Source: Synechococcales cyanobacterium PMM_0002
Lineage (GTDB): Bacteria; Cyanobacteriota; Cyanobacteriia; Elainellales; Elainellaceae
DNA: 9,325 bases
Direction: 5' to 3'
Assembly: GCA_949127925.1 (NCBI GenBank)
Contig: CASBQX010000300.1
Location: forward strand, 1 to 9,325
Shown here: one piece after another, positions 1 to 5,889 of the stretch
How the letters are laid out: every line of letters starts with the position of its first letter
Numbering within the stretch: position 1 is the stretch's first letter
The notes under the pieces: generated by a model
What the model was told of the DNA's origin: nothing
Database searches by the model: none
Seen by the model: the letters and a program-made list of their open reading frames with translations, nothing else
Translations under genes and position numbers: made by a program

Positions 1-791
1 AGGCTGGGCAGCACTACAATGCCGCCAAAACTACTGATACTGGCTTGCCAGCCACGGCGATTGCGCTCTGCTCGACGACCTCTAGTCAAATGGAGTGTAA
101 CTCGCGCAACTGGTGGCGAAGACTGGGTTTGAGAAATCTCTAAGCGATCTACGCCATCGCGGTTAACTGGAATGTCGCGCGACGTGAGCTGAGGCGAAAG
201 CAGCGTGTTAGACAGCTGAAAGCGAATTTGATTGCGATCGCGGGTGCGTTCTAGCTCTAGCCTCGGAGATCCGCCGCTGGTGGCGAGGAAAAAGCCATCA
301 CTCGCGACCTGCACGCTATTCAGCTGAGCTACTCCAGCCACAGGAGGGGAAGGGCTATTGGGCGGGTTGGGCTGTGGTGAGGGCGTATTCGCCAATCGCT
401 GGGCAGATGGCAACTGCACCGACCAGCTGGTAGGCGTCGCACCGCGCACCAAGATTTGTTGAGGATCTAGGGTATAGCCTGGGTCAAGTTCAATCACAAT
501 GCGGGTAGTTTGACCGTCAAACTGCCCGACTCGAACTTCTCGAATGCCACCTCCCACCGTTTGTCGCAGGGTAGACCTGCCGAGGCTGATACCAGGCAGG
601 TCAATCACTACACGAGTGGGGCCTGACAGCAGCTGCGCCACAGGCTGCACCCCATCATCGGTAGTAAACACCAGACGATTTTCGTTGGCATTAAACCGCC
701 ACGACTCGAGTGTGCCCGCTTCGGCGATCGCCCCAATGAGTAGAGAACCTGCAATGCCCAAAACACTGGACAACAACCAATGAAATCTCAC
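1..791 (-). CDS. amiC: N-acetylmuramoyl-L-alanine amidase with two AMIN domains (N-terminal part)
   Basis: This is the N-terminal 263 codons of a periplasmic peptidoglycan amidase, an enzyme family that cleaves the bond between MurNAc and the stem peptide and, in filamentous cyanobacteria, acts in cell separation and septal nanopore formation. The rest lies beyond the left edge. The start is GTG at 791, preceded by AAGAGG six bases upstream; an in-frame stop lies further upstream with no ATG between. Residues 1-25 form a signal peptide (hydrophobic core, then AEA before the likely cleavage site). The first AMIN domain covers about residues 27-130, with RVVIDLPG and RVGQFDGQTTRIVIEL as typical stretches. 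A Pro-rich linker follows, then a second AMIN-like domain at about 155-263 ending SSFGGIVVLP. The catalytic Amidase_3 zinc domain is not visible, so the activity is inferred from this double-AMIN architecture. The type IV pilus secretin PilQ also carries AMIN domains, but the sequence resembles cyanobacterial AmiC more closely. Confidence 0.88.
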   Translation of the reverse strand, partial: MRFHWLLSSVLGIAGSLLIGAIAEAGTLESWRFNANENRLVFTTDDGVQPVAQLLSGPTRVVIDLPGISLGRSTLRQTVGGGIREVRVGQFDGQTTRIVIELDPGYTLDPQQILVRGATPTSWSVQLPSAQRLANTPSPQPNPPNSPSPPVAGVAQLNSVQVASDGFFLATSGGSPRLELERTRDRNQIRFQLSNTLLSPQLTSRDIPVNRDGVDRLEISQTQSSPPVARVTLHLTRGRRAERNRRGWQASISSFGGIVVLPS

Positions 792-837
792 AGTGAACCT
801 CTTAAAACGACAGGTTTGGAGTCTTAACGCTTAGAAT

Positions 838-861
838 CCGATCAACGGCACCAATGATCGG
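838..861 (-). promoter_or_regulatory. Dyad upstream of amiC, possible operator
   Basis: CCGATCA (838-844) and TGATCGG (855-861) are perfect inverted copies separated by 10 bp. The dyad lies 46 bp upstream of the GTG start of amiC, where a regulator or the edge of a promoter could sit. No -10/-35 pair was recognised with confidence. A role as operator is inference from position and symmetry only. Confidence 0.35.
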
Positions 862-1057
862 CTTGAGCAAATCACTGATCTTGAGATGGAGGTCTCTATG
901 ACTACCGCGCCAGATGTAAGCGGGAAGCTGCTGCCCCCTTGTAACCACCGTCGCAGTGGTCAAGGCCCCACTGCACAGCCTTGTTCAATTGCACAGAATA
1001 CGATAGGTTGTGTCGATAGGCACAGCGTACCACCTCACACCCTACCTATATCTTGCC

Positions 1058-1125
1058 CAGGACATGAAGCTGTATCCCCGCATCAAGCAATGGTGCTTGA
1101 TGCGGAGTATAAAGAAGTTGTCCTG
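1058..1125. repeat. 68-nt symmetric inverted repeat with 12-bp perfect inner stem
   Basis: The inner arms CCGCATCAAGCA (1078-1089) and TGCTTGATGCGG (1094-1105) are perfect inverted copies around the loop ATGG. The outer arms CAGGACA (1058-1064) and TGTCCTG (1119-1125) are also perfect and share exactly the same centre (1091.5). A 13-nt unpaired segment lies on each side between them. Plus-strand sequence after it is T-rich (CTTTAGCTTTAATTT) but lacks a real T-run, so a plain Rho-independent terminator is not well supported. It could be a structured RNA, a cruciform or a remnant of a small mobile repeat. Confidence 0.75.
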
Positions 1126-1260
1126 CTTTAGCTTTAATTTGCTCAAGCTTTAAACTTAGTGTGGCCTCAGCCCTTTGGCGACATTGACGATAGCAGTACA
1201 ACTGTAAAGAGTGGACGCAAGAAGCCGATCAGAAGTTTCTGGGACGCTGGCGATCAGTTA

Positions 1261-1281
1261 CCTCTAGCCTCTAGCCTCTAG
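1261..1281. repeat. Heptanucleotide tandem repeat, CCTCTAG x3
   Basis: Three perfect contiguous copies of CCTCTAG, at 1261-1267, 1268-1274 and 1275-1281. Heptameric short tandemly repeated repetitive (STRR) sequences are a known feature of filamentous cyanobacterial genomes. This may be one, though three copies is short. It lies 79 bp downstream of the antiporter stop codon. Confidence 0.8.
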
Positions 1282-1359
1282 CAAACAAACCGAGAGATCG
1301 CGCAACCGTAGCGATCGCAACGGCTGCTCTTAGAGTTAAACGCTGGTCATCGACCGGGT

Positions 1360-2835
1360 CTAATTCTGCTTTGGATCTAGCTCTGCTTTGACTGCATTTG
1401 TCTGGCCTAAATCAGGCACGGCATCAGTCTCTACCGAGGCTATGACCGATAACTCCTGCGGATCGTCTTTAAAGACAACTCGCAGCAAGGCTGGAGCGAC
1501 AAACGTGGTTAGAATCACCATCACGATAATGGCGGCTTCCAATGATTTAGAGAGCACTCCAGTGGCAGAACCAACCGCCACAAACACCAGTCCTACTTCT
1601 CCTCGGGGAATCATCCCCACACCAATGGCCAGTCGGTTAATGTTGGGCTTGCCAAACACCGCCAGACCTGTGACTAACTTCCCAAAGAAAGCGACCACCA
1701 TCAGGAATGCTGCGATAATTAGTCCTTCACGATTGTCAGGATTAATCGGATTTAATACACTGACATCGGTGCGGGCACCCACCACCACAAAGAAAATAGG
1801 CACTAGCATGTCGGCAATGGGCAATACCTGTTCTTCTAATTCACTGCGCTTTTCGGTTTCTGCCAAAATTAAGCCAGCGGCAAACGCGCCTAAAATCGCC
1901 TCTAGATGGATCACATCCCCGATGTAGGCTAGCGTAAAGGTGAAAATGAGGGCAGAAATTAGCAGCTGCCCGCGTGTTTGCAGTCGATTGACCAACGCCA
2001 CAAAGTATGGACTCAACAAGCGACCCAGAAGAATAGAACCGACTAAAAAGACGGCGGCGCTGACGATCAAGTAAATGACGTTGCTAACTTCAATTTCTCC
2101 AGTTTTGGCCAAGCTAGCCACCACGGCCAGCACAATAATGCCCAAAACATCATCGAGCACAGCCGCTCCAATGATAATTTGCCCTTCGGCGGAGCTGAGG
2201 CGCTGAATCTCTGCTAATACTTTGGCTGTAATGCCAATGCTGGTGGCCGTCAGCGCCGCGCCAGCAAAGATAGCCGGGATCGCGGGAACACCGAATAGAC
2301 CAATTAGCCCAACCGTTCCAGCCACAAAGGGAACTACTACCCCGACTACGGCGACGGCAGCGGCCTGCGGCCCGACCCGCAGCAATTCTTTTAAATCTGA
2401 CTCTAAGCCAATCTCGAACAGCAGAATGATGACACCAATTTCTGACAAAACAGAAATGACTTCGCTTTCAGCTTGAAAAACGCCTAGGGCCGATTCTGGG
2501 CTTAACCCAGCCGTCATTTGGAGAAATTGAATGATCAAGGAGTTGGCGGCGGTCGTCTCTCCGCCGGGAAACACGAGTAGGTTGAGAGCCGAAACCCCCA
2601 CAACTACGCCACCGACTAATTCTCCTAATACGGAGGGCAAATTAATCCGGACGCAGAATTCTCCGCCGATTTTTGCCGATAGGTAAACCACAATCAAACT
2701 CAGGAGCACACCTGCTAGCACCAACGGTGCTTCGTCTGCCGTAGGTTCAGCCGCAAGCAGAAAAATCTTGCTGAGCGCAGAAACTGATTGAATCGCCGGG
2801 AAGGGGAGGGCAATCGCCGTTATCAAAGCAACCAT
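1360..2835 (-). CDS. nhaS3: CPA2-family Na+(K+)/H+ antiporter, NhaS3-like
   Basis: A polytopic membrane antiporter of 491 residues that exchanges monovalent cations for protons. Its closest recognisable type is NhaS3, which in Synechocystis is in the thylakoid membrane and affects lumen ion balance; that location here is inferred. About a dozen hydrophobic segments span residues 30-455. Family signatures are LPSVLGELVGGVVVG near 66-80, TATSIGITAKVL near 196-207, the paired aspartates of AVLDDVLG at 228-229 (the CPA2 ion-binding acidic pair), GAFAAGLILAETE near 316-328, and IPRGEVGLVF near 409-418. A hydrophilic tail of about 35 residues follows and no RCK/TrkA_N domain is attached. I chose ATG at 2835 (MVALITAIA); the frame is open back to a TTG at 2913, but that extension is hydrophilic, contains a dyad (2854-2870) and looks like leader. 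No strong ribosome binding site is seen. It follows the nit gene on the same strand after 130 bp. Confidence 0.92.
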   Translation of the reverse strand: MVALITAIALPFPAIQSVSALSKIFLLAAEPTADEAPLVLAGVLLSLIVVYLSAKIGGEFCVRINLPSVLGELVGGVVVGVSALNLLVFPGGETTAANSLIIQFLQMTAGLSPESALGVFQAESEVISVLSEIGVIILLFEIGLESDLKELLRVGPQAAAVAVVGVVVPFVAGTVGLIGLFGVPAIPAIFAGAALTATSIGITAKVLAEIQRLSSAEGQIIIGAAVLDDVLGIIVLAVVASLAKTGEIEVSNVIYLIVSAAVFLVGSILLGRLLSPYFVALVNRLQTRGQLLISALIFTFTLAYIGDVIHLEAILGAFAAGLILAETEKRSELEEQVLPIADMLVPIFFVVVGARTDVSVLNPINPDNREGLIIAAFLMVVAFFGKLVTGLAVFGKPNINRLAIGVGMIPRGEVGLVFVAVGSATGVLSKSLEAAIIVMVILTTFVAPALLRVVFKDDPQELSVIASVETDAVPDLGQTNAVKAELDPKQN

Positions 2836-2853
2836 GCATTCAACAACACTCGT

Positions 2854-2870
2854 CCTGTACACTCTACAGG
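2854..2870 (-). promoter_or_regulatory. Short dyad just upstream of the antiporter start
   Basis: CCTGTA (2854-2859) and TACAGG (2865-2870) are perfect inverted copies around CACTC. The element sits 19-35 bases before the proposed ATG at 2835, so it could be a leader hairpin or an operator of the antiporter gene. Its presence in the would-be N-terminal extension argues mildly for the shorter start. Six-base stems arise often by chance. Confidence 0.3.
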
Positions 2871-2965
2871 GTTCTCTGCAAAATGCGGTATAGATTTCAA
2901 CCGAGTGGTTCAATAAATCTAGACATTTTCTGCTGCCCCATCCATTTAGCTCTGCAAAAACTTAG

Positions 2966-3778
2966 CTAGACAAAAACGCGGTGATGTAGAGAGGGCATTT
3001 GACGGCGCACCTGATCTAGCCGCGATGGCTCAATTGAGGCGATCGCCACCCCTGGCTTATCTTCTACCTCTGCCAAGATAATGCCCCACGGGTCAATAAT
3101 CATGGCGTGGCCATGCGATTGCCGCCGCGTATTGTGCCGTCCCGTCTGGGCGGGTGCAATCACATAGCAAGTATTTTCGATGGCTCTAGCTTGCAGCAAA
3201 ATTTGCCAGTGGTCTTTGCCCGTATAGGCCGTGAAGGCGGCTGGAACAAATAAAACTTCAGCCCCCATCTGCGACAGGTGGCGGTAGAGTTCTGGAAAGC
3301 GGACATCGTAACAAACTGATAGCCCTAGGTGACCTAGGTCTTTCGATGGATAGACAGACGGTAGCTGCACCCCGGCTAAGACGGTCTCCGATTCTTGATA
3401 GGTATTGCCATCGGGCAGGTTGACGTCAAACAAATGAACCTTTTCATACCGCGCCAGCTCTTCTCCGGCTGGCCCGATTAGCAGCGCTGTGTTGTAAACC
3501 TTGCCGCCGCTGGTGGGCACGGGGAACCCTCCCCCGAGCAGCGTGACTTGATACCGCTGCGCCATTGTTTTCAAAAATCTGGCACTGGCTTGGGCGATCG
3601 CCTCGGCTTGAGCCATTTTGGCGACCTCATCACCCAAATATGAAAAGTTTTCGGGTAATCCAATCAGCTCAGCGCCCTGACGCACAGCTAGGTCAATCAA
3701 ATCTTCTGCCTGAGCCAGATTTTTATCCAGGTCAGGCACACTGTTCATTTGGATGGCAGCAGCCAAGTAAGACTTCAT
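2966..3778 (-). CDS. Carbon-nitrogen hydrolase (nitrilase superfamily), Nit1-like amidase
   Basis: A 270-residue cytosolic amidase of the nitrilase superfamily. The catalytic triad is visible: Glu43 (LPENF), Lys113 (YEKVHLFD) and Cys156 (SVCYDVRFPE). The elbow context YEKVHLFDVNLPDG...YQESETVLAG matches the Nit1 branch, whose members hydrolyse deaminated glutathione, a by-product of transaminases; this substrate is inferred. The length is normal for a free-standing Nit protein with no fused Fhit or NAD-synthetase domain, and Synechocystis has a similar single-domain Nit protein. The start is ATG at 3778, which gives the expected N-terminus (YLAAAIQMNS) but has no clear Shine-Dalgarno sequence. 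It is the first gene of a same-strand pair with the antiporter. Upstream lies a 1.48-kb gene-free region with an inverted repeat 57-117 bases before the start. Confidence 0.94.
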   Translation of the reverse strand: MKSYLAAAIQMNSVPDLDKNLAQAEDLIDLAVRQGAELIGLPENFSYLGDEVAKMAQAEAIAQASARFLKTMAQRYQVTLLGGGFPVPTSGGKVYNTALLIGPAGEELARYEKVHLFDVNLPDGNTYQESETVLAGVQLPSVYPSKDLGHLGLSVCYDVRFPELYRHLSQMGAEVLFVPAAFTAYTGKDHWQILLQARAIENTCYVIAPAQTGRHNTRRQSHGHAMIIDPWGIILAEVEDKPGVAIASIEPSRLDQVRRQMPSLHHRVFV

Positions 3779-3834
3779 ATCAGCTATTTCAACACATCTA
3801 ACAAGGCATAGATAAACCCGTCAGCTCGGCTCAA

Positions 3835-3895
3835 TGGGCTGGAATGGCGATCGCCCAACGTACAGGTTGGAAAGGTTCCAGCTGCATCCAGCCCA
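3835..3895 (-). repeat. Inverted repeat upstream of nit, possible leader structure
   Basis: TGGGCTGGA (3835-3843) and TCCAGCCCA (3887-3895) are perfect 9-bp inverted copies. Within the 43-nt interior lie a HIP1 palindrome (3847-3854) and a second small stem, CCAAC (3855-3859) with GTTGG (3866-3870). The element is 57-117 bases upstream of the nit ATG, so it could fold in that leader or mark the promoter region. It matches no riboswitch class that I recognise. Confidence 0.5.
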
Positions 3896-4178
3896 AACTT
3901 GCCCACCGCCTCTATCAAGCAGGTGCTTGCATCTAACCTTGTAAAAATTTTATAGCAATTCGTGTAAACCCACTGGCTTTAGCAATGGGACTGCCAGCTG
4001 TAATCGCCTAATCACGGTTCTCGATCGTCAAAGGCTGCAACCGACATCACTCAAGATCTCCGACCCCCTTGCTTCAAAACACCACAAACAGCCTGTCCCT
4101 AGAAATGCATCCAAAGCTCCTAAGTATAAATACGGATAAACGCTCAAATCTTTAATGAAATTTTAAACCAAGCTAGTC

Positions 4179-4195
4179 TACGGAACCAATCCGTA
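4179..4195. repeat. Short perfect dyad TACGGA-N5-TCCGTA
   Basis: TACGGA (4179-4184) and TCCGTA (4190-4195) flank ACCAA. It lies in an AT-rich stretch of the long spacer, far from either flanking gene. It is a possible protein-binding site or a chance dyad; no partner gene is evident. Confidence 0.3.
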
Positions 4196-4369
4196 AAGTA
4201 TCAATGAATTCTGATGACTAAGTGGTTGTCAATTAGGGCTTAAGCGAATTTAATATTTAGCAATGGATGCACACATAATTGTGTCAACTGTGCTGCACGA
4301 ATCGAATCGTGCACCCTACCAGGATGATCTGGGTGAGTCGCCAACGGTGTATCTCTGGTGAGTTGAAAA

Positions 4370-4385
4370 TTCAAGCGTGCTTGAA
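4370..4385. repeat. Perfect 7-bp dyad TTCAAGC-GT-GCTTGAA
   Basis: TTCAAGC (4370-4376) and GCTTGAA (4379-4385) are perfect inverted copies separated by two bases. Related CAAGC...GCTTG dyads occur at 1084-1099 and 3916-3929, with different central spacing. It lies in the non-coding spacer. Confidence 0.45.
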
Positions 4386-4603
4386 CAACTATGAGTTGAG
4401 GCTGTTGAACCCGGTGCAGGTCACAAAAATATCAGGGATGGTGATGCTGAACGTGTCGCTATTGAGTCGATCCGGATCAGCAGAGCACCGGATTCTACCA
4501 AAAAATGGGTGCATAGATTAGGCATGGGTGGCACTTTAGCAACATCTTGCTGCTCGGCTATCAAACAAGTAGAAGCGAACGATCATGAGTAACATGAAAC
4601 TCA

Positions 4604-4635
4604 ATAGCTGTGGCTAAAGATAGCTGTGGCTAAAA
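4604..4635. repeat. 16-bp tandem duplication
   Basis: ATAGCTGTGGCTAAAG (4604-4619) is followed directly by ATAGCTGTGGCTAAAA (4620-4635), differing only in the last base. It is non-coding and looks like a recent slippage or recombination duplication. Confidence 0.85.
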
Positions 4636-4641
4636 GGACGA

Positions 4642-4722
4642 CTTCGTTACTCTTTCAACAGGAGACTATTGGCCGTTTATTTGATTAAAATCCTAAGTCT
4701 CCTGCTTCTAAAATTAACGTCA
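4642..4722. repeat. Imperfect inverted repeat with 9-bp perfect core arms
   Basis: The core arms CAGGAGACT (4659-4667) and AGTCTCCTG (4696-4704) are perfect inverted copies 28 bp apart. Outward similarity continues with gaps: GTTACTCTTTCAA on the left resembles the reverse complement of the right flank (GTTAATTTTAGAAG), giving arms of roughly 25 bases. It could be a structured RNA or a decayed miniature element. No target-site duplication was identified. Confidence 0.55.
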
Positions 4723-4825
4723 GGGAAGATTTGAAAATCATCGTGACCTGTTAATCGCTCATGCGATTCGCCCATAAATGCTAGCTCTAGAAACTGTCCT
4801 GCTCTACGATTTAAGGTTCACGTTG

Positions 4826-5039
4826 ATTGTGTAGACTCAATGGGTTGGAACAGCCTAGTAGTCTGAGGCGTAAATCTGCCTACCGTTCGTAGTGCGGGCT
4901 TCCAGCCTGCACGGGCAAGATGCCCGCACCGTTTGTAGTGCAGGCTTCCAGCCTGCGCGGGCAAGATGCCCGCACTACGGTAGCTAAACTTGCGCCGTCT
5001 TCTACTAGTCTGGGGTGGCGAGGGTTGATCTACCGCAAT
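4826..5039. repeat. Large imperfect palindrome (~214 bp) with tandem-hairpin apex
   Basis: Three separate arm pairs share almost the same centre (about 4932-4934). The inner pair CGTAGTGCGGGC (4888-4899) and GCCCGCACTACG (4968-4979) is perfect over 12 bp. The middle pair 4851-4884 and 4979-5012 matches at 23 of 34 positions without gaps when one arm is reverse-complemented. The outer pair ATTGTGTAGACTCAA (4826-4840) and TTGATCTACCGCAAT (5025-5039) aligns with one single-base gap in each arm. The apex is the 46-bp tandem pair. It contains no open frame of note. A non-autonomous (MITE-like) element or a long structured RNA are both possible; neither is proven. Confidence 0.65.
4883..4974. repeat. 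46-bp tandem pair of GC-rich double-hairpin units
   Basis: Unit 1 (4883-4928) and unit 2 (4929-4974) differ at three of 46 positions. Each unit carries two small stems: one with loop TTCCA (GCAGGC/GCCTGC in unit 2, with a G-T wobble in unit 1) and one with loop AAGAT (CGGGC/GCCCG). From memory, short dispersed GC-rich repeats of this kind are common between genes in filamentous cyanobacteria; that is general knowledge, not checked here. The unit can pair locally or as part of the larger palindrome around it. Confidence 0.85.
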
Positions 5040-5220
5040 GGTGGCATCTTACCGAGGTATTGACGCAGCCTATGCGCAGGAGAACTGAGACGGTTGTAGC
5101 ACACGCACGCTAGGCGAACACATTACAAACAGTGGCCAGAGTTAAGCTGGGTTTACTAGCCGCAAACCTACCTTGATCTAGCCTGCCTTAATTTGGGTAT
5201 TTCCTACCTAGAAAATTTGC

Positions 5221-5241
5221 ATCTAGACTCTCTTATCTAGA
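5221..5241 (+). promoter_or_regulatory. Direct repeat ATCTAGA x2 in the FHA gene upstream region
   Basis: ATCTAGA occurs at 5221-5227 and again at 5235-5241, 14 bp from start to start and 20-40 bases before the FHA start codon. The spacing would suit tandem regulator binding only loosely. No confident -10/-35 pair was recognised. Low-confidence regulatory candidate. Confidence 0.25.
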
Positions 5242-5260
5242 ACCCTTTAAGCTGAAAACT

Positions 5261-5794
5261 ATGTCAAAGCTGAAACACCAAACCACTCCTTCACAGCGTT
5301 CCTTAGCCCAACATGAGCTGCTTGAAAAGGTGATGCTTGCAGATGATATTTCTAGTCTTGATCAGGCCAAAATGATTGGTCATCCTATCTTAGATGTCCG
5401 CAAACGGTGTCAATTGAGTTCACATTATATTCAGGCGATCGCATCCGGGCAGCAAGCATTTTTATCAACCAATTTGATTCGCGATGTGGTTCAGGTGACG
5501 CCAATTGCCTTGGCTTGGTCAATCGGGCGAAATTCAAACTGCGCGATCGCCATTCGTCATCGCTCAATTTCACGCTGCCATGCCATGATTGGCCAATATG
5601 GCGAAAATAGTTTTTACATTGCCGATCTGGGCAGCAGCAACGGCACCTGGCTAAATCGGCGGCGGTTAGCATCTATGGAACGGCGATCGCTACGAGACGG
5701 CGATATGATCCAACTCGGCTCTTTGGACTTAGAATTCTTCATTGCTGCCCGCAATTTAACTACCCGCTTGCAGCGTCACTTTAGCCAAAGTTGA
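5261..5794 (+). CDS. FHA-domain protein
   Basis: A 177-residue soluble protein with a C-terminal forkhead-associated domain (about residues 85-162), a module that binds phosphothreonine peptides, usually on partners of Ser/Thr kinases. The key motifs are intact: Gly89-Arg90 (SIGRNSN), Ser104-Arg105 with His107 (SISRCH), and SSNGTWLN at 125-132, followed by LRDGDMIQLG. The N-terminal 80 residues are not recognised; they contain a likely helical stretch (HELLEKVMLADDI) and a segment ending ASGQQAFLS. There is no signal peptide or membrane span. The start is ATG at 5261; a clear Shine-Dalgarno sequence is missing, and the next in-frame ATG would remove the first 24 residues but leave the FHA domain intact. 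It stands alone on this strand, convergent with the c-di-GMP gene. Its phosphorylated partner cannot be inferred from context. Confidence 0.92.
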   Translation: MSKLKHQTTPSQRSLAQHELLEKVMLADDISSLDQAKMIGHPILDVRKRCQLSSHYIQAIASGQQAFLSTNLIRDVVQVTPIALAWSIGRNSNCAIAIRHRSISRCHAMIGQYGENSFYIADLGSSNGTWLNRRRLASMERRSLRDGDMIQLGSLDLEFFIAARNLTTRLQRHFSQS

Positions 5795-5811
5795 CGCGCC
5801 AAAGTTGACGC
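5784..5811. repeat. 14-bp perfect tandem duplication over the FHA stop codon
   Basis: GCCAAAGTTGACGC occurs at 5784-5797 and again immediately at 5798-5811. The first copy contains the last codons and the TGA stop (5792-5794); the second lies just downstream. Losing one copy would not change the protein. CAAAG (5800-5804) and CTTTG (5811-5815) could form a weak 5-bp stem, with TTTT following 10 bases later, a poor terminator candidate. Confidence 0.88.
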
Positions 5812-5889
5812 TTTGAGTGTGCTGTTTTACCTTTGCCGTTTCGGGGTGGGTGCCCTAGCAAAACCTACCGAACGCAGCGTCTATGCTGA

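Larger units (their letters stand above)
792..1359. other. Intergenic region between amiC and the antiporter gene (568 bp)
   Basis: No convincing gene is seen on either strand. It holds, from left to right, the upstream region of amiC with a 7-bp dyad (838-861), a 68-nt symmetric hairpin (1058-1125), three copies of CCTCTAG (1261-1281), and a near-palindrome CCGT-A-GCGATCGC-A-ACGG built around a HIP1 site (1306-1323). It contains an 81-codon open frame (886-1131) that I do not consider a supported gene; see findings. Both flanking genes point left, so this is upstream of amiC and downstream of the antiporter. No hairpin followed by a clear T-run was found for the antiporter transcript. Confidence 0.7.
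3779..5260. other. Long gene-free region with several inverted repeats (1482 bp)
   Basis: It separates the divergent nit (minus) and FHA (plus) genes. No open frame in it has a recognisable protein family; the longest, 80 codons at 4279-4521, has an unconvincing composition. It holds inverted repeats at 3835-3895, 3916-3929, 4179-4195, 4294-4313, 4370-4385, 4642-4722 and 4826-5039, a 16-bp direct duplication at 4604-4635, and a 46-bp tandem pair at 4883-4974. This is long for an intergenic region next to single genes, and could hold a non-coding RNA or decayed mobile DNA. I cannot assign transcription start sites. Confidence 0.75.

Noticed and set aside
1388..1927. 179-codon plus-strand open frame inside the antiporter gene
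   Set aside because: It is antisense to a clearly recognised membrane protein and its sequence is rich in Thr, Ala and Pro as expected for a shadow frame.
4294..4313. TGCACGA-N6-TCGTGCA dyad as a tRNA arm or operator
   Set aside because: No tRNA cloverleaf or CCA context surrounds it and no gene start is nearby; it is a 7-bp stem with no further support.
4279..4521. 80-codon open frame in the long spacer, with a stretch (LRLLNPVQVTKISG) faintly like IS110-type transposases
   Set aside because: The resemblance is a dozen residues, no DEDD catalytic residues or inverted-repeat ends are visible, and the frame begins with a strong dyad. A translated search against transposases would decide it.
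4883..4974. 46-bp direct repeats as a minimal CRISPR array
   Set aside because: The two units are contiguous with no spacer, each is internally palindromic twice, and no cas gene is present.
3855..5434. Absence of HIP1 sites over 1.6 kb as a sign of foreign DNA
   Set aside because: A gap of similar size (1319-3038) covers most of the antiporter gene, which is plainly native, so the gap is not informative.
5795..5889. Bidirectional terminator between the convergent FHA and c-di-GMP genes
   Set aside because: Only a 5-bp stem (CAAAG/CTTTG) and loosely complementary TTTGC/GCAAA segments were found, without a T-run directly after a stable stem.
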